39,190 bases of DNA from Roseomonas aerilata DSM 19363 (GTDB lineage Bacteria > Pseudomonadota > Alphaproteobacteria > Acetobacterales > Acetobacteraceae), in NCBI RefSeq assembly GCF_000711725.1, contig NZ_JONP01000032.1, positions 1 to 39,190 on the forward strand. Reading direction: 5' to 3'. The translations under genes and the position numbers were made by a program. Of this stretch, positions 30,698-39,044 are shown one piece after another. Position 1 is the first letter of the stretch; the number at the start of each line of letters is the position of its first letter. Below the pieces are notes generated by a model. That model worked only from the letters and a program-made list of their open reading frames with translations, did not search any database and was not told the DNA's origin.

Positions 30698-31687
30698 CTA
30701 CCCCCGCGCCGCCAGCCCGCGCACCGCATCCAGGATGGCATCGGGGATCTCGATCTCCCCTTGCGCCAGCCGCTCCGCGCGCAGCGCCGCGGAGCGGTCG
30801 AAGGGCATGCGCACGGGCGGGCCGCCCTCCACCGGCCGCGTGTCGCGGATCAGCGCCGAATAGGCGGAAACCTTGCGCTTCACCTCCTCCAGCGGGGAAA
30901 GGAGGTCGGGCCGGAAGGCAATGACCAGGTACCCGAAATCCGACAGGTGCTCCGGCATCACCGGCGACCCCGCGATCATGCCCAGCAACTGCACGACAAC
31001 ACCGAGCCCGCTTCCCCGGTGCCCGCCCCAGGCCATGAAGGCACCATCCAGCGCGGCAACCGGATCCGTCGTCGGCCGCCCCTGCGCGTCATAGGCCGCG
31101 CCTTCCGGCAGGGCCTGCCCCAGCCGCCGCGCCATCACCGCCTGCGCGTGGATGATGTTGGAGATGCCGATGTCCCAGATCACCGGCCCCTCATCGCCGG
31201 GAAAGCCGAAGCAGATGGGATTGGTCCCGAAACGCGGCTCCGTGCCGCCCGCCGGCGCGACCCAGGGCGTGGCGTTGGAGGCGATCATCACCGCCAGCCC
31301 CGCCTTTGTCGCCATCTCGGCGTAGAAGGACAGCATCCCGGTGTACCAAGTATCGTTCGCGCCCACGACGGCGATGCCGCTCGCCAACGCCTTCTCGGTC
31401 GCGATGCGGGTTGCCTCATGGCCGACGAGGTAGCCGACATTGTCGCCGCCATTCAGCCGGGCGGAGACGGGGGTCTCAGCGAGCACCGTGATGGGCCGGC
31501 CCTGATGCGGCCGGTCGGCGAAGCGCTCCGCCATGCTCAGCACCCGTGCCAGCCCGGCATAGCCCAGGCCGCGCAACTCGCAGTCCAGCAGGTGCTCCGC
31601 GACCCGCGCCGCTTCCGCCGCCGGGAGTCCCAGCCCCGCCAGCCCTCGCTCGGCAAGCCGCCGCGCCTCGTCGATCCCGATCCTCAT
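30698..31687 (-). CDS. Malate/L-lactate-dehydrogenase-family (Ldh_2) protein with altered active site
   Basis: From ATG 31687 the protein has 329 residues, the family's usual length. GTEPRFGTNPICFGFPGD and AFMAWGGHRGSGLGVVVQLL are the conserved cofactor and core segments of the YlbC/AllD/DpkA family of NAD(P)-dependent 2-oxoacid/2-hydroxyacid or imine reductases. However, the N-terminal DLRGVDSHG-like motif reads CELRGLGYAG, and the SNHFG-like motif reads ANDTWYTG, so both catalytic His-bearing motifs are changed. It is the last gene of the PrpD-Liv-SDR operon, 37 bp after the SDR. Activity on an unusual substrate, or loss of the canonical reaction, is likely. Confidence 0.88.
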   Translation of the reverse strand: MRIGIDEARRLAERGLAGLGLPAAEAARVAEHLLDCELRGLGYAGLARVLSMAERFADRPHQGRPITVLAETPVSARLNGGDNVGYLVGHEATRIATEKALASGIAVVGANDTWYTGMLSFYAEMATKAGLAVMIASNATPWVAPAGGTEPRFGTNPICFGFPGDEGPVIWDIGISNIIHAQAVMARRLGQALPEGAAYDAQGRPTTDPVAALDGAFMAWGGHRGSGLGVVVQLLGMIAGSPVMPEHLSDFGYLVIAFRPDLLSPLEEVKRKVSAYSALIRDTRPVEGGPPVRMPFDRSAALRAERLAQGEIEIPDAILDAVRGLAARG

Positions 31688-31724
31688 CGGAGGTCTCCCA
31701 ACAGGTGACAGAGCCGGCGGCGCG

Positions 31725-32441
31725 TCAGTACATGACCATCCCGCCATCGGCGACGAGCGTGGCGCCGTGCACATAGGAGGCCTCGGGCGAGAGCAGCCAG
31801 GCGATGGCCGGCGCGATCTCCTCCGCCGTGCCCAGCCGGTTGAAGGAGGTCATGGCCTCCACCCGCGCCCGCGTCGTGGAGTCCTTCAGCGGGGTGGCGG
31901 CAAAGGGCGTGTCGATCATGCCCGGCGCGATGGTGTTCACCGCGATGCCCTTTGGACCCAGCACGCGCGCCGCGTTCTTGGTCATCGCCAGCACCGCGCC
32001 CTTGCTCGTGGCGTAGGAGACGGTGCCCGCCAGCCCGCCGCCGCGCAGCCCCGCCACGCTCGCCACCGTGCAGATGCGCCCACCCGCCTCCATCATCCCC
32101 GCCGCTTCCCGCAGGCAGAGGAAGGTGCCGATCACGTTCACCTCGTGCACCCGGCGGAACATCGCAACCGTTGTTTCCTCGAAGGCGGTGGTCTCGAAGA
32201 TGCCGGCGCAGGTGGCCAGCGCGTCCAGCCCGCCGAGAGCCGCGCGCACCTCGCCGAAGGCGCGCACCACCCCCTCCTCATCGGCCACGTCCACGGCAAT
32301 GGCCGGATGCTCCCCGCCGGCCACGCGCCGTGCCGCCTCCAGGTCCCGGTCCAGGCACGCCACCTGATGTCCACGCCCGATCAGCAGCCGCGCGGTCGCG
32401 GCCCCGATGCCGCTGCCCGCGCCGGTGATGGCAATCCGCAT
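31725..32441 (-). CDS. Short-chain dehydrogenase/reductase
   Basis: From ATG 32441 (GGGGGAG upstream) the protein has 238 residues. MRIAITGAGSGIGAATARLL is the NAD(P) site, ATCAGI replaces NNAG, VASVAGL carries the catalytic Ser and SYATSKGAVLAMTK the YxxxK pair, with VADGGM at the end: a complete classical SDR. It is 62 bp downstream of the ABC substrate-binding protein gene and upstream of the Ldh_2 gene, so it presumably oxidises or reduces the imported compound. Substrate unknown. Confidence 0.92.
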   Translation of the reverse strand: MRIAITGAGSGIGAATARLLIGRGHQVACLDRDLEAARRVAGGEHPAIAVDVADEEGVVRAFGEVRAALGGLDALATCAGIFETTAFEETTVAMFRRVHEVNVIGTFLCLREAAGMMEAGGRICTVASVAGLRGGGLAGTVSYATSKGAVLAMTKNAARVLGPKGIAVNTIAPGMIDTPFAATPLKDSTTRARVEAMTSFNRLGTAEEIAPAIAWLLSPEASYVHGATLVADGGMVMY

Positions 32442-32503
32442 GATGCTCGTCTCCCCCCACGGGGCTGCCCGCCACGCGTGCTGCGCGGCAGGCGCCCTTT
32501 TCG

Positions 32504-33766
32504 TCAGCGCTTCAGCCAGAAGATCTCGGCGGTGGCGGAATCGCCGGGATACACGGTGACAGGCCTGTTGTTCTGCCACTGCACCACCACCGGGCCCGCC
32601 GTTTCGCGCAGGCCGGTGGCATCGAACTTCACGCGGCGGCCGGGGTAATACAGCGCCGCGCCCCCGGTGATGTCGATCGTGCGCAGCGCCTCGGCTACCG
32701 CGCGCCGGTCGGCCCGGCCCGCCTTTTCCAGCGCGTCCCGCATGATCCAGATGTCGCCATAGGTCGCGATGCTGTTCTGCCCCATCCAGGGCTCCCCGGA
32801 GACGCGCTTGAACTCTTCGATGATCGCCTCCTGCCCCTTGGCGTCCCAGTTCCCCACCACGGTGATGAAGCCCTCCATCTGCGCGGGGCGGATGTTCTGC
32901 AACAGGTCGGACTGCGCCATGGCGATGCCGTTGCCGATCGTCGGCACGCGGCCCCGCCCGAGGCCGAACTCGTTCATCTTCTCGATCAGCAGCTTCACAT
33001 CCGAGATGACGGTGATCGGCATGACCATCACATCCGGCCGCGCCGAGCGGACCTTCTGGATGAGCTGCGTCGCATCCGACAGCGGCGGGGTGAAGGTTTC
33101 GTCCATCACGATGCGCAGCCCGAACTTCGCGGCGTTCTCGCGGATCGGCTGCACGAAGGAGAGGGATGAGGCGGTGTTGTCCGTCAGGATCGCAACCGTT
33201 TCCGGCCGCTTGCCCGCGGCCCGCTGCGCCAAGTCCAGCAGGATGGGCAGGGCTTCCTTCGCCTGGTCGCCCGCCTTGGCGGAGGTCTGGAAGACGTAGC
33301 GGAAGCCGCGCGTGGTGATCAGGTCGGAATAGCTGAGCGTGAGCATCGGCAGCTCGGCCCGCTCCGTCACCTCCGTCGCGGACAGGGTGAAGGAGGACAG
33401 GTAGGCGCCGGAGCAGGCCACGAGATCAGGGTTGTCGGCCACCATGCGCTGCGCGGCGTTCTTCGCCTTCTCCGTGGAATCGCCGGCATCGAAGAGACGC
33501 AGCTCCAGCTTCGCGCCCCCGAGCGAGGGCACGCCGCCCTGCTCGTTCACGTGCTTGATGCCGAGCTCCGCGCCCATGCGCATCAGCTGGCCGAAGCGGG
33601 AATAAATCCCGGAGAGGGGCACCAGCAGCCCCACCTTCACCGTCCCGCCCTCGGCCGGCTGCGCGCGCACCATGCCGGGCAGGAGGCCGCTTCCCGCCAA
33701 TGCCGCACCCCCCGCGAGAAGGTCGCGCCGCGTGGGCCGCAGAACACCCTTGCCAGAGATCAACAT
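32504..33766 (-). CDS. ABC transporter substrate-binding protein, branched-chain amino acid (Leu/Ile/Val) type
   Basis: From ATG 33766 the protein has 420 residues. The leader contains PTRRDLLAGGAALAGSGLLP, a Tat signal, ending near VRAQPA. KVGLLVPLSGIYSRFGQLM and GIKHVNEQGGV are the first lobe of the type I periplasmic binding fold (Peripla_BP_6); the second lobe includes QTSAKAGDQAKEALPILLD. The family imports amino acids, amides, urea and aromatic acids as well. It lies 46 bp after livF in the Liv operon and should bind the same compound that the following SDR and Ldh_2 proteins process. Confidence 0.93.
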   Translation of the reverse strand: MLISGKGVLRPTRRDLLAGGAALAGSGLLPGMVRAQPAEGGTVKVGLLVPLSGIYSRFGQLMRMGAELGIKHVNEQGGVPSLGGAKLELRLFDAGDSTEKAKNAAQRMVADNPDLVACSGAYLSSFTLSATEVTERAELPMLTLSYSDLITTRGFRYVFQTSAKAGDQAKEALPILLDLAQRAAGKRPETVAILTDNTASSLSFVQPIRENAAKFGLRIVMDETFTPPLSDATQLIQKVRSARPDVMVMPITVISDVKLLIEKMNEFGLGRGRVPTIGNGIAMAQSDLLQNIRPAQMEGFITVVGNWDAKGQEAIIEEFKRVSGEPWMGQNSIATYGDIWIMRDALEKAGRADRRAVAEALRTIDITGGAALYYPGRRVKFDATGLRETAGPVVVQWQNNRPVTVYPGDSATAEIFWLKR

Positions 33767-33812
33767 CCGCTTCTCTCCCCGATATGGCCCCGGTTCGCCG
33801 GCTGCCGTTGCA

Positions 33813-34520
33813 TCACATGCCCAGATAGGCCTGCCGAACACGGTCGTCGCTTCGCAGCGCCTCATGCGTGCCCTCCAGCACGATGCGCCCGGCCTCCAGC
33901 ACGTAGCCGCGATCGGCCGATTCCAGCGCCTCGGCCACGCGCTGCTCCACGAGCAGGATCGTCATCCCGGCCTGGCGGTGGATCTCGGTCAGACGCTCGA
34001 AGATGAACTCCGCGACGGCAGGGGCGAGCCCCATCGAGGGTTCGTCGAGCATGAGCAAACTAGGTGAGGAGGCGAGGCCGCGGCCGACCGCCACCATCTG
34101 CTGCTGCCCGCCCGACAGCGTGCCGGCCAGCTGGTTCCGGCGCTCCGCCAGGATCGGAAACCATTCCAGCACCTGCGCCAGGTTGCGCGCCCAGTCCCGG
34201 CGCCCCGCCTCCGTGCTGGCGCCCATCTCCAGGTTCTCCATCACCGTCAGCGAGGGAAAGAGCTGCCGCCCCTCCGGCACATGCGCGATGCCTAGATGCG
34301 GCCGGCGCGCGGCTGGGATGGCCGCCAGGTCGGTCCCGTTGAAGCGGATGCGGCCGGAACGCACCCCGACCGTTCCCGAGATCGTCTTGAACAGCGTGGT
34401 CTTGCCCGCGCCGTTCGGCCCCACCACGGCCACGAATTCCCCCTGGCGCAGATGCAGGCTCACGCCCTTCAGCACCGAGGAGCCGCCGTAGCCGGCGTGC
34501 AGATCGTCAATCTCCAGCAC
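33813..34520 (-). CDS. livF: ABC transporter ATP-binding protein LivF
   Basis: This 235-residue ATPase is of LivF length. Walker A GPNGAGKT (residues 34-41), signature LSGGQQQM, Walker B LLMLDEP and the switch His region replaced by VEQR (typical LivF VEQ). It pairs with the LivG part of the LivM-LivG fusion to power import. Its start overlaps the end of the fusion gene by 14 bp. Confidence 0.95.
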   Translation of the reverse strand: MLEIDDLHAGYGGSSVLKGVSLHLRQGEFVAVVGPNGAGKTTLFKTISGTVGVRSGRIRFNGTDLAAIPAARRPHLGIAHVPEGRQLFPSLTVMENLEMGASTEAGRRDWARNLAQVLEWFPILAERRNQLAGTLSGGQQQMVAVGRGLASSPSLLMLDEPSMGLAPAVAEFIFERLTEIHRQAGMTILLVEQRVAEALESADRGYVLEAGRIVLEGTHEALRSDDRVRQAYLGM

Positions 34521-36300
34521 GGGCGCTCCATTTGCTTCCGAGATAGGCCTCGATGACGGCGGGGTTGCCCGTCACCTCCTCCGGCAGGCCCTCCGCCAGC
34601 ACGGCGCCGTGGTCGAGCACGACAAAGCGGTCCACCAGCCGGACCATGGCGTGCAGCGTGTGCTCGATGATCACCACGGTGACACCCTCCGCCGCGATGC
34701 CGCGGATCACGCCCAGCAGCTTCTCCACCTCCGGTCCGCCGAGCCCGGCGAAGGTCTCGTCCAGCAGCAGCAACCGCGGCCGGCCGGCCAGGGCGCGAGC
34801 CAGCTCCATCAGGCGCAGGTTGAGGTTGCTCAAGGTGCCCGCGCGCACGTCCATCAGCCCGCCCAGGCCAACCCGCTGCATCGCCGCGCGCGCCCGCGCC
34901 CGCGCCTCCTCGATGCCGTCCGCCGCCCGGGCGCCGCTCATCACGTTGTCCGCCACCGACATGCGCGCGAAGGGCCGCACCACCTGGAAGGTCCGCCCGA
35001 CACCGAGGCGGCACAGGCGGTTGGGCGGCAGGCCCGTCACGTCCCGCCCGTCCAGCAGCACGCGCCCGGCATCGGGCCGCACGAAGCCGTTCAGCAGGTT
35101 GAACAGCGTGGTCTTGCCCGCGCCGTTGGGCCCGATGATGCCGAGGATCTCCCCCTGCCGGACCGAGAAACTCACCTCCTGCACCGCCTTCACGCCGCCA
35201 AAGGCGCGCGAGACGCCCTCCGCCTGCAGGATCACCGGCGCATCGGGCCCCAGGGGCGTCCTCGCCGGCTGGCGCCCGCCGCACGGCATTGCCGCCGCCG
35301 AAGGCAGGGCCCCCGCGGCCAGCGGCGCCGCAGCCCCCGTTTTGCGCCGGTTCCGCAGCAGGTCGGCCACCTTCCAGTACAAGCCCTCCGGCGCGAGGAG
35401 GATCACCGCGACGATCGCCACCCCGAACACCACCCCCTGGACACCTGGCAGCACCGCACCGAACCGCGCATGCAGCGTCTCTCCCAGCGGGATCAGCACC
35501 AGCGCGCCAAGGACGGGGCCCCATACCGTGCCGACGCCGCCGAACATCGCCACCGTCAGCGCCTGGGCGGAGATGAGCATCCCGAACACCGCCTCGGGCG
35601 TGACCACCAGGAGGATCACGGCATGGAACCCGCCGATCATCCCGGCCACCGCACCGCTCGCCGTGATGGTGATGAGCTTCAGCCGGCGCGTGTCGATCCC
35701 CACTGCTTCCGCGGCCGCCTCGTTCTGCTTGATCGCCGTCAGCGCCAAGCCGTAGCGCGAGCGCTCCACCACCCGCATCGAGATCATGCTCGCCAGCAGC
35801 AGGCCCACGACGAGAAGGATGTACACCCGCTGGTCGGTGAACTGCATGTAGGCCCAGCCCCGCTCCCGGATCAGCGGCAGCGAGACTTCCTGGTGGCCGA
35901 GCCAGAGAAAGATGTTCAGAAGCGCCAGCGGATAGGCCAGCATCGCCAGCGCGAAGTAGTGTCCGCGCAGCCGGAAGGTTGGCAGGCCGATCAGCAGCCC
36001 GGCGAGGCCGCCAAGCACTGTTGCGACCGGAATGCCGAACCAGGGCGTCAGGCCAAGCTTCGCGAAGAGCAGAGCGACGGTATAGGCGCCCAGCCCGAAG
36101 AAGGCGGCATGGCCGAAGGAGATCAGCCCCGTCATGCCCGAGAGCAGGTTCCAGGACAGGCCGAAGATCGCCCAGACGGCCACCAGCGTCAGCGTGAGCT
36201 GGTGGTAGGAATTGGTCACGAACATCGCCAGCACCGCATAGGCCGCGCAGAAGGCGACCACGGGCAGGATCATGCGCGCACGGCTCAGGGCACGGAACAC
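34507..36300 (-). CDS. livM-livG: Fused ABC permease-ATPase, LivM-LivG
   Basis: From GTG 36300 (AAGGA upstream) the protein has 597 residues; ATG 36273 would give 588. Residues about 1-313 are the LivM permease with multiple hydrophobic helices and the LSGMTGLISFGHAAFFGLGAY signature region. A proline- and alanine-rich linker (about 314-355) joins it to a LivG-type ATPase: Walker A GPNGAGKT near 390, Walker B LLLLDET near 510, switch IIEHTLH. The ABC signature reads LSNLNLRLMELARAL rather than LSGGQQ, as in a known variant group of LivG ATPases. Permease-ATPase fusions of this kind occur in several alphaproteobacteria. Confidence 0.92.
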   Translation of the reverse strand: MFRALSRARMILPVVAFCAAYAVLAMFVTNSYHQLTLTLVAVWAIFGLSWNLLSGMTGLISFGHAAFFGLGAYTVALLFAKLGLTPWFGIPVATVLGGLAGLLIGLPTFRLRGHYFALAMLAYPLALLNIFLWLGHQEVSLPLIRERGWAYMQFTDQRVYILLVVGLLLASMISMRVVERSRYGLALTAIKQNEAAAEAVGIDTRRLKLITITASGAVAGMIGGFHAVILLVVTPEAVFGMLISAQALTVAMFGGVGTVWGPVLGALVLIPLGETLHARFGAVLPGVQGVVFGVAIVAVILLAPEGLYWKVADLLRNRRKTGAAAPLAAGALPSAAAMPCGGRQPARTPLGPDAPVILQAEGVSRAFGGVKAVQEVSFSVRQGEILGIIGPNGAGKTTLFNLLNGFVRPDAGRVLLDGRDVTGLPPNRLCRLGVGRTFQVVRPFARMSVADNVMSGARAADGIEEARARARAAMQRVGLGGLMDVRAGTLSNLNLRLMELARALAGRPRLLLLDETFAGLGGPEVEKLLGVIRGIAAEGVTVVIIEHTLHAMVRLVDRFVVLDHGAVLAEGLPEEVTGNPAVIEAYLGSKWSARAGD

Positions 36301-36305
36301 AGCGC

Positions 36306-37256
36306 TCAGGTCCTTTCCGACACGCGGCCGAGCAGTCCCTGCGGCCGCAGGAACACCACCAGCAGGAAGACGACAAAGATCGCAGTGTTCTGTAGCTGGG
36401 TCGGCAGCAGCAGCGCGGAACATTGCTGGATGACGCCGATCAGCAGCCCGCCCCAGAAGGCGCCGACGGTGGAGCCGAGCCCGCCCAGCACCACCCCCGC
36501 ATACATGATGATGACGTATTCGAGCCCGACATAGGGCGTGAAGGGATAGCTCGAGGCAAGCAGCCCGCCCGCCACCGCCGTGATGCCCACGCCCAGCCCG
36601 AAGGTGATGCGGTGCGCGCGGTCCACGTCGATCCCCATGTAGAGCGCGGCCTGCACGTTGTCCGCCGCCGCGCGCAGTGATTTCCCGAGGCGGGATCGCG
36701 TGATCACCAGCACGAGCAGGACAACAAGAACGGCCGCGATCGCGGCGCCCCACGCGCGGGCCTGGTTGATGAACAGCACGAGCGCTCCGTCCGCCAGGTC
36801 GATCTCCCACGCCTCCGAGGAGATGTCGCTCGGGATCGAGACGGGCACGCTGCCGAACAGGATCTGCCCGCCGCTCTGCAGGATCAATGACAGGCCGAGC
36901 GTCAGGATCAGCTGGGCATAATGTCCCTCGCCCTCCAACGATCCCACCCGCGTGCCCGTCACGCGCGAGAGCAGGAAGCGCTGCGCGGCGTAGCCGAGCA
37001 CGAACAGCACCGGCCCGGCCAGCAAGGCGGCGATGAACGGCCCGGCCTCCTTCCCGAACAGCGCACCAAGGCCCATCAGGGTGAAGAGGTGGAAGGCGGC
37101 ATACATGCCCACCATCATGAAGTCGCCATGCGCGAAGTTGATCACGCGCATCACGCCGAAGATCAGGCTGAGCCCCACGCACATCAGCCCGTAATGGGCG
37201 CCGAGCAGCAGCCCGGCGTTGAGCGCCTGCAGCAGGCCTTCCAGTTGTGGCATCAT
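36306..37256 (-). CDS. livH: ABC transporter permease LivH
   Basis: This 316-residue integral membrane protein has about eight hydrophobic segments and the LivH opening ALNAGLLLGAHYGLMCVGLS, followed by VINFAHGDFMMVGMYAAF, the family signature. It forms the channel with LivM. Its ATG overlaps the stop of the PrpD gene (ATGA), and its own stop is 5 bp before the GTG of the LivM-LivG gene, so the operon is tightly packed. Confidence 0.95.
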   Translation of the reverse strand: MMPQLEGLLQALNAGLLLGAHYGLMCVGLSLIFGVMRVINFAHGDFMMVGMYAAFHLFTLMGLGALFGKEAGPFIAALLAGPVLFVLGYAAQRFLLSRVTGTRVGSLEGEGHYAQLILTLGLSLILQSGGQILFGSVPVSIPSDISSEAWEIDLADGALVLFINQARAWGAAIAAVLVVLLVLVITRSRLGKSLRAAADNVQAALYMGIDVDRAHRITFGLGVGITAVAGGLLASSYPFTPYVGLEYVIIMYAGVVLGGLGSTVGAFWGGLLIGVIQQCSALLLPTQLQNTAIFVVFLLVVFLRPQGLLGRVSERT

Positions 37257-38716
37257 GGCGCACCGTCCTCCTGCAATGCCAGAAGGTCAGCCAGCGGTGC
37301 CATGTCTACCGCGTCCGGCATGGCATCCACGAAGCGGAGGATCGCTTCCGCGCGCTCCCGGCCAAGGCTGTCGGTTGCGGCGCGCTCGAAGCGCTCGCGA
37401 ACCTCCGCCGGCGTTGCCGCGACGACGTCGTCGAGCTTCCCGCAGACCACGCGGTCGGCCAGCTCCAACGCGATTTCCGCGCCTTGTTGGACGGGGAAGG
37501 CGGCAGTCAGCGCGGCGTCCTCCTCCAGCGTCACCAGGTCGAGCAGGCGCTCCATCTCCGCCCCGACCGGCAGGTGGTAGTTCGCCTCCTCAATGGTGCC
37601 GCGAAGCAGGGTGGCCGCAACGCCGAAGGGGATGCTCATCTTGGCCTGGAGCAGCTTGGAGAAGGGCCCCGTGCTGTCGCAGCCCGGATAGCGCGCCGCG
37701 GCTCTCGGCACGCGGATCTGGATGCCCTGGATCTCACCGGCCCGCACGCCGTGCTCGCGCGAGAGCCGGAGCGCAAGCTGGCATGCCGTCTGCGCGAAAT
37801 TGCAGGCCGGAACAGGCTTGTTGTAGACGGCCATGATCTCCGGCGCCCCGTCGAAGAAGCGGATCACCGGTCGCATTCCGTCGCGGCGGAAGGCAGCGAA
37901 AAGTCCGGCCTCGCCGTCGAGGGCGCTTTCAGACGCCTCTGCGCCAAGCTCCGCGAGCCTTGCTGCCGTGACAGCGTTCCGGGCGGCGAAGCCGGGATGG
38001 AAGAACATTTCCGTGCCGCCTACGGCCGGCCACTCGTTCAGCCCGCCAGTGGCATTGGCCGCCATGCCGATCGCACTCGCCGCGCGGTTCACGTCAAGGC
38101 CAAGCAGGACCGCGGCGGCGGCGGCCCCGCCGATTGGTCCCGTGATGCCGGTCGGACGAAACAGGCGGGCCAGCTCGGTCGTGAACAGCGCGGCGCCGAT
38201 CCGTGCGCCCACCTCGTATCCCGCGACGGCCGCGTTGATAAAGCGCATCCCGGATACCCGATGGCTGCGGGAGAGCGCCAGCAGCACCGGAATGACGACA
38301 ACACCGAGATGGCTGATCGAGGCCGCGTGCATGTCCTCGCGGACGAGCCCATGGGCAAGGACGGCGTTGGCGAATGCGGCATCGCCGACGGTCGTGCGCC
38401 GTGCCGTGCCGATGATCGGAACGCCACCTTTCACCTCGGATGCGATCCCCACGGCTTGGCACCCCCAGGGAAGGCCACGCGATTCCAGTGCGGCTCCGAT
38501 TACATCCAGAAGGCAGGTCTGAACCTTCCTGACGGCGGCCTCGTCATGGCGGTGCGGTGCCAAGGCTGCGGATGCAGCATCTCGGGCCAGGCTGGGCCCA
38601 TTCGCCCGCTCGGTGGGCGCGTGCTTTGGCGCCGGCCAGCTCACGGGAGGCACGTCGCCACAAAGCGGCACGGCCGGCGAAGCAGCAGCTTCTCGGACAA
38701 GAACGTCTCCTCTCAC
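37253..38716 (-). CDS. MmgE/PrpD-family protein (2)
   Basis: This protein of up to 487 residues is a full-length MmgE/PrpD member: VRKVQTCLLDVIGAALESRG, NAVLAHGLVREDMHAASISH (the region of the LDYDD motif, altered here), GPIGGAAAAAVLLGLD and NFAQTACQLALRL. It is a distant paralogue of the copy at 15827. It heads the Liv operon, with a 4-bp overlap into livH, which ties a dehydratase, decarboxylase or isomerase-type enzyme to the uptake system. The GTG at 38716 gives an N-terminal extension of about 40 residues before family similarity begins, so the true start may be downstream. Operator D is about 60 bp upstream. Confidence 0.88.
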   Translation of the reverse strand: MRGDVLVREAAASPAVPLCGDVPPVSWPAPKHAPTERANGPSLARDAASAALAPHRHDEAAVRKVQTCLLDVIGAALESRGLPWGCQAVGIASEVKGGVPIIGTARRTTVGDAAFANAVLAHGLVREDMHAASISHLGVVVIPVLLALSRSHRVSGMRFINAAVAGYEVGARIGAALFTTELARLFRPTGITGPIGGAAAAAVLLGLDVNRAASAIGMAANATGGLNEWPAVGGTEMFFHPGFAARNAVTAARLAELGAEASESALDGEAGLFAAFRRDGMRPVIRFFDGAPEIMAVYNKPVPACNFAQTACQLALRLSREHGVRAGEIQGIQIRVPRAAARYPGCDSTGPFSKLLQAKMSIPFGVAATLLRGTIEEANYHLPVGAEMERLLDLVTLEEDAALTAAFPVQQGAEIALELADRVVCGKLDDVVAATPAEVRERFERAATDSLGRERAEAILRFVDAMPDAVDMAPLADLLALQEDGAP

Positions 38717-38759
38717 CCTGTATCCGGGCGTTCACGCAACCTCCAACGTAGCCATGCAC

Positions 38760-38791
38760 CTGTCAACAATAATCAGATTGTAGGACACATG
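38760..38791 (-). promoter_or_regulatory. GntR-type operator D and promoter element of the PrpD-Liv operon
   Basis: TTGTAGGACAC at 38778-38788 is a degenerate form of the TTGTCCGACAA operator, and TTGACA on the minus strand (38761-38766) lies 44 bases before the PrpD GTG. The block matches 24806-24837 at 26 of 32 positions, including the 8-bp CTGTCAAC and the spacing to the palindrome. Confidence 0.6.
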
Positions 38792-39044
38792 ATGGTGCGA
38801 GACGAGTGGGGCATACAGCGCTCCCGCTACATAACGCTGAAGGCCATCGGCGCCGTGAGCGACACTGCCTCCGTCAGCCTGCCCGCCGCGGCAGCCTGAC
38901 ATCGCGGCTCAGCCTCGAAGGGGCACCGCTCCTGCGCCATGCCTTGGGGCACGATCGATGCATGAAGCCGAGATCGTAGTCTCCAAGGGTGTCCTTGCCG
39001 TGGATGGACCGCTCAGTGACCGTTCTCTAATCGGGGTTTTCAGG
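38792..39044. other. Region with no recognised gene
   Basis: No convincing reading frame, repeat or RNA gene is seen here. Short frames exist on both strands but lack ribosome binding sites and protein-like composition. Confidence 0.4.
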
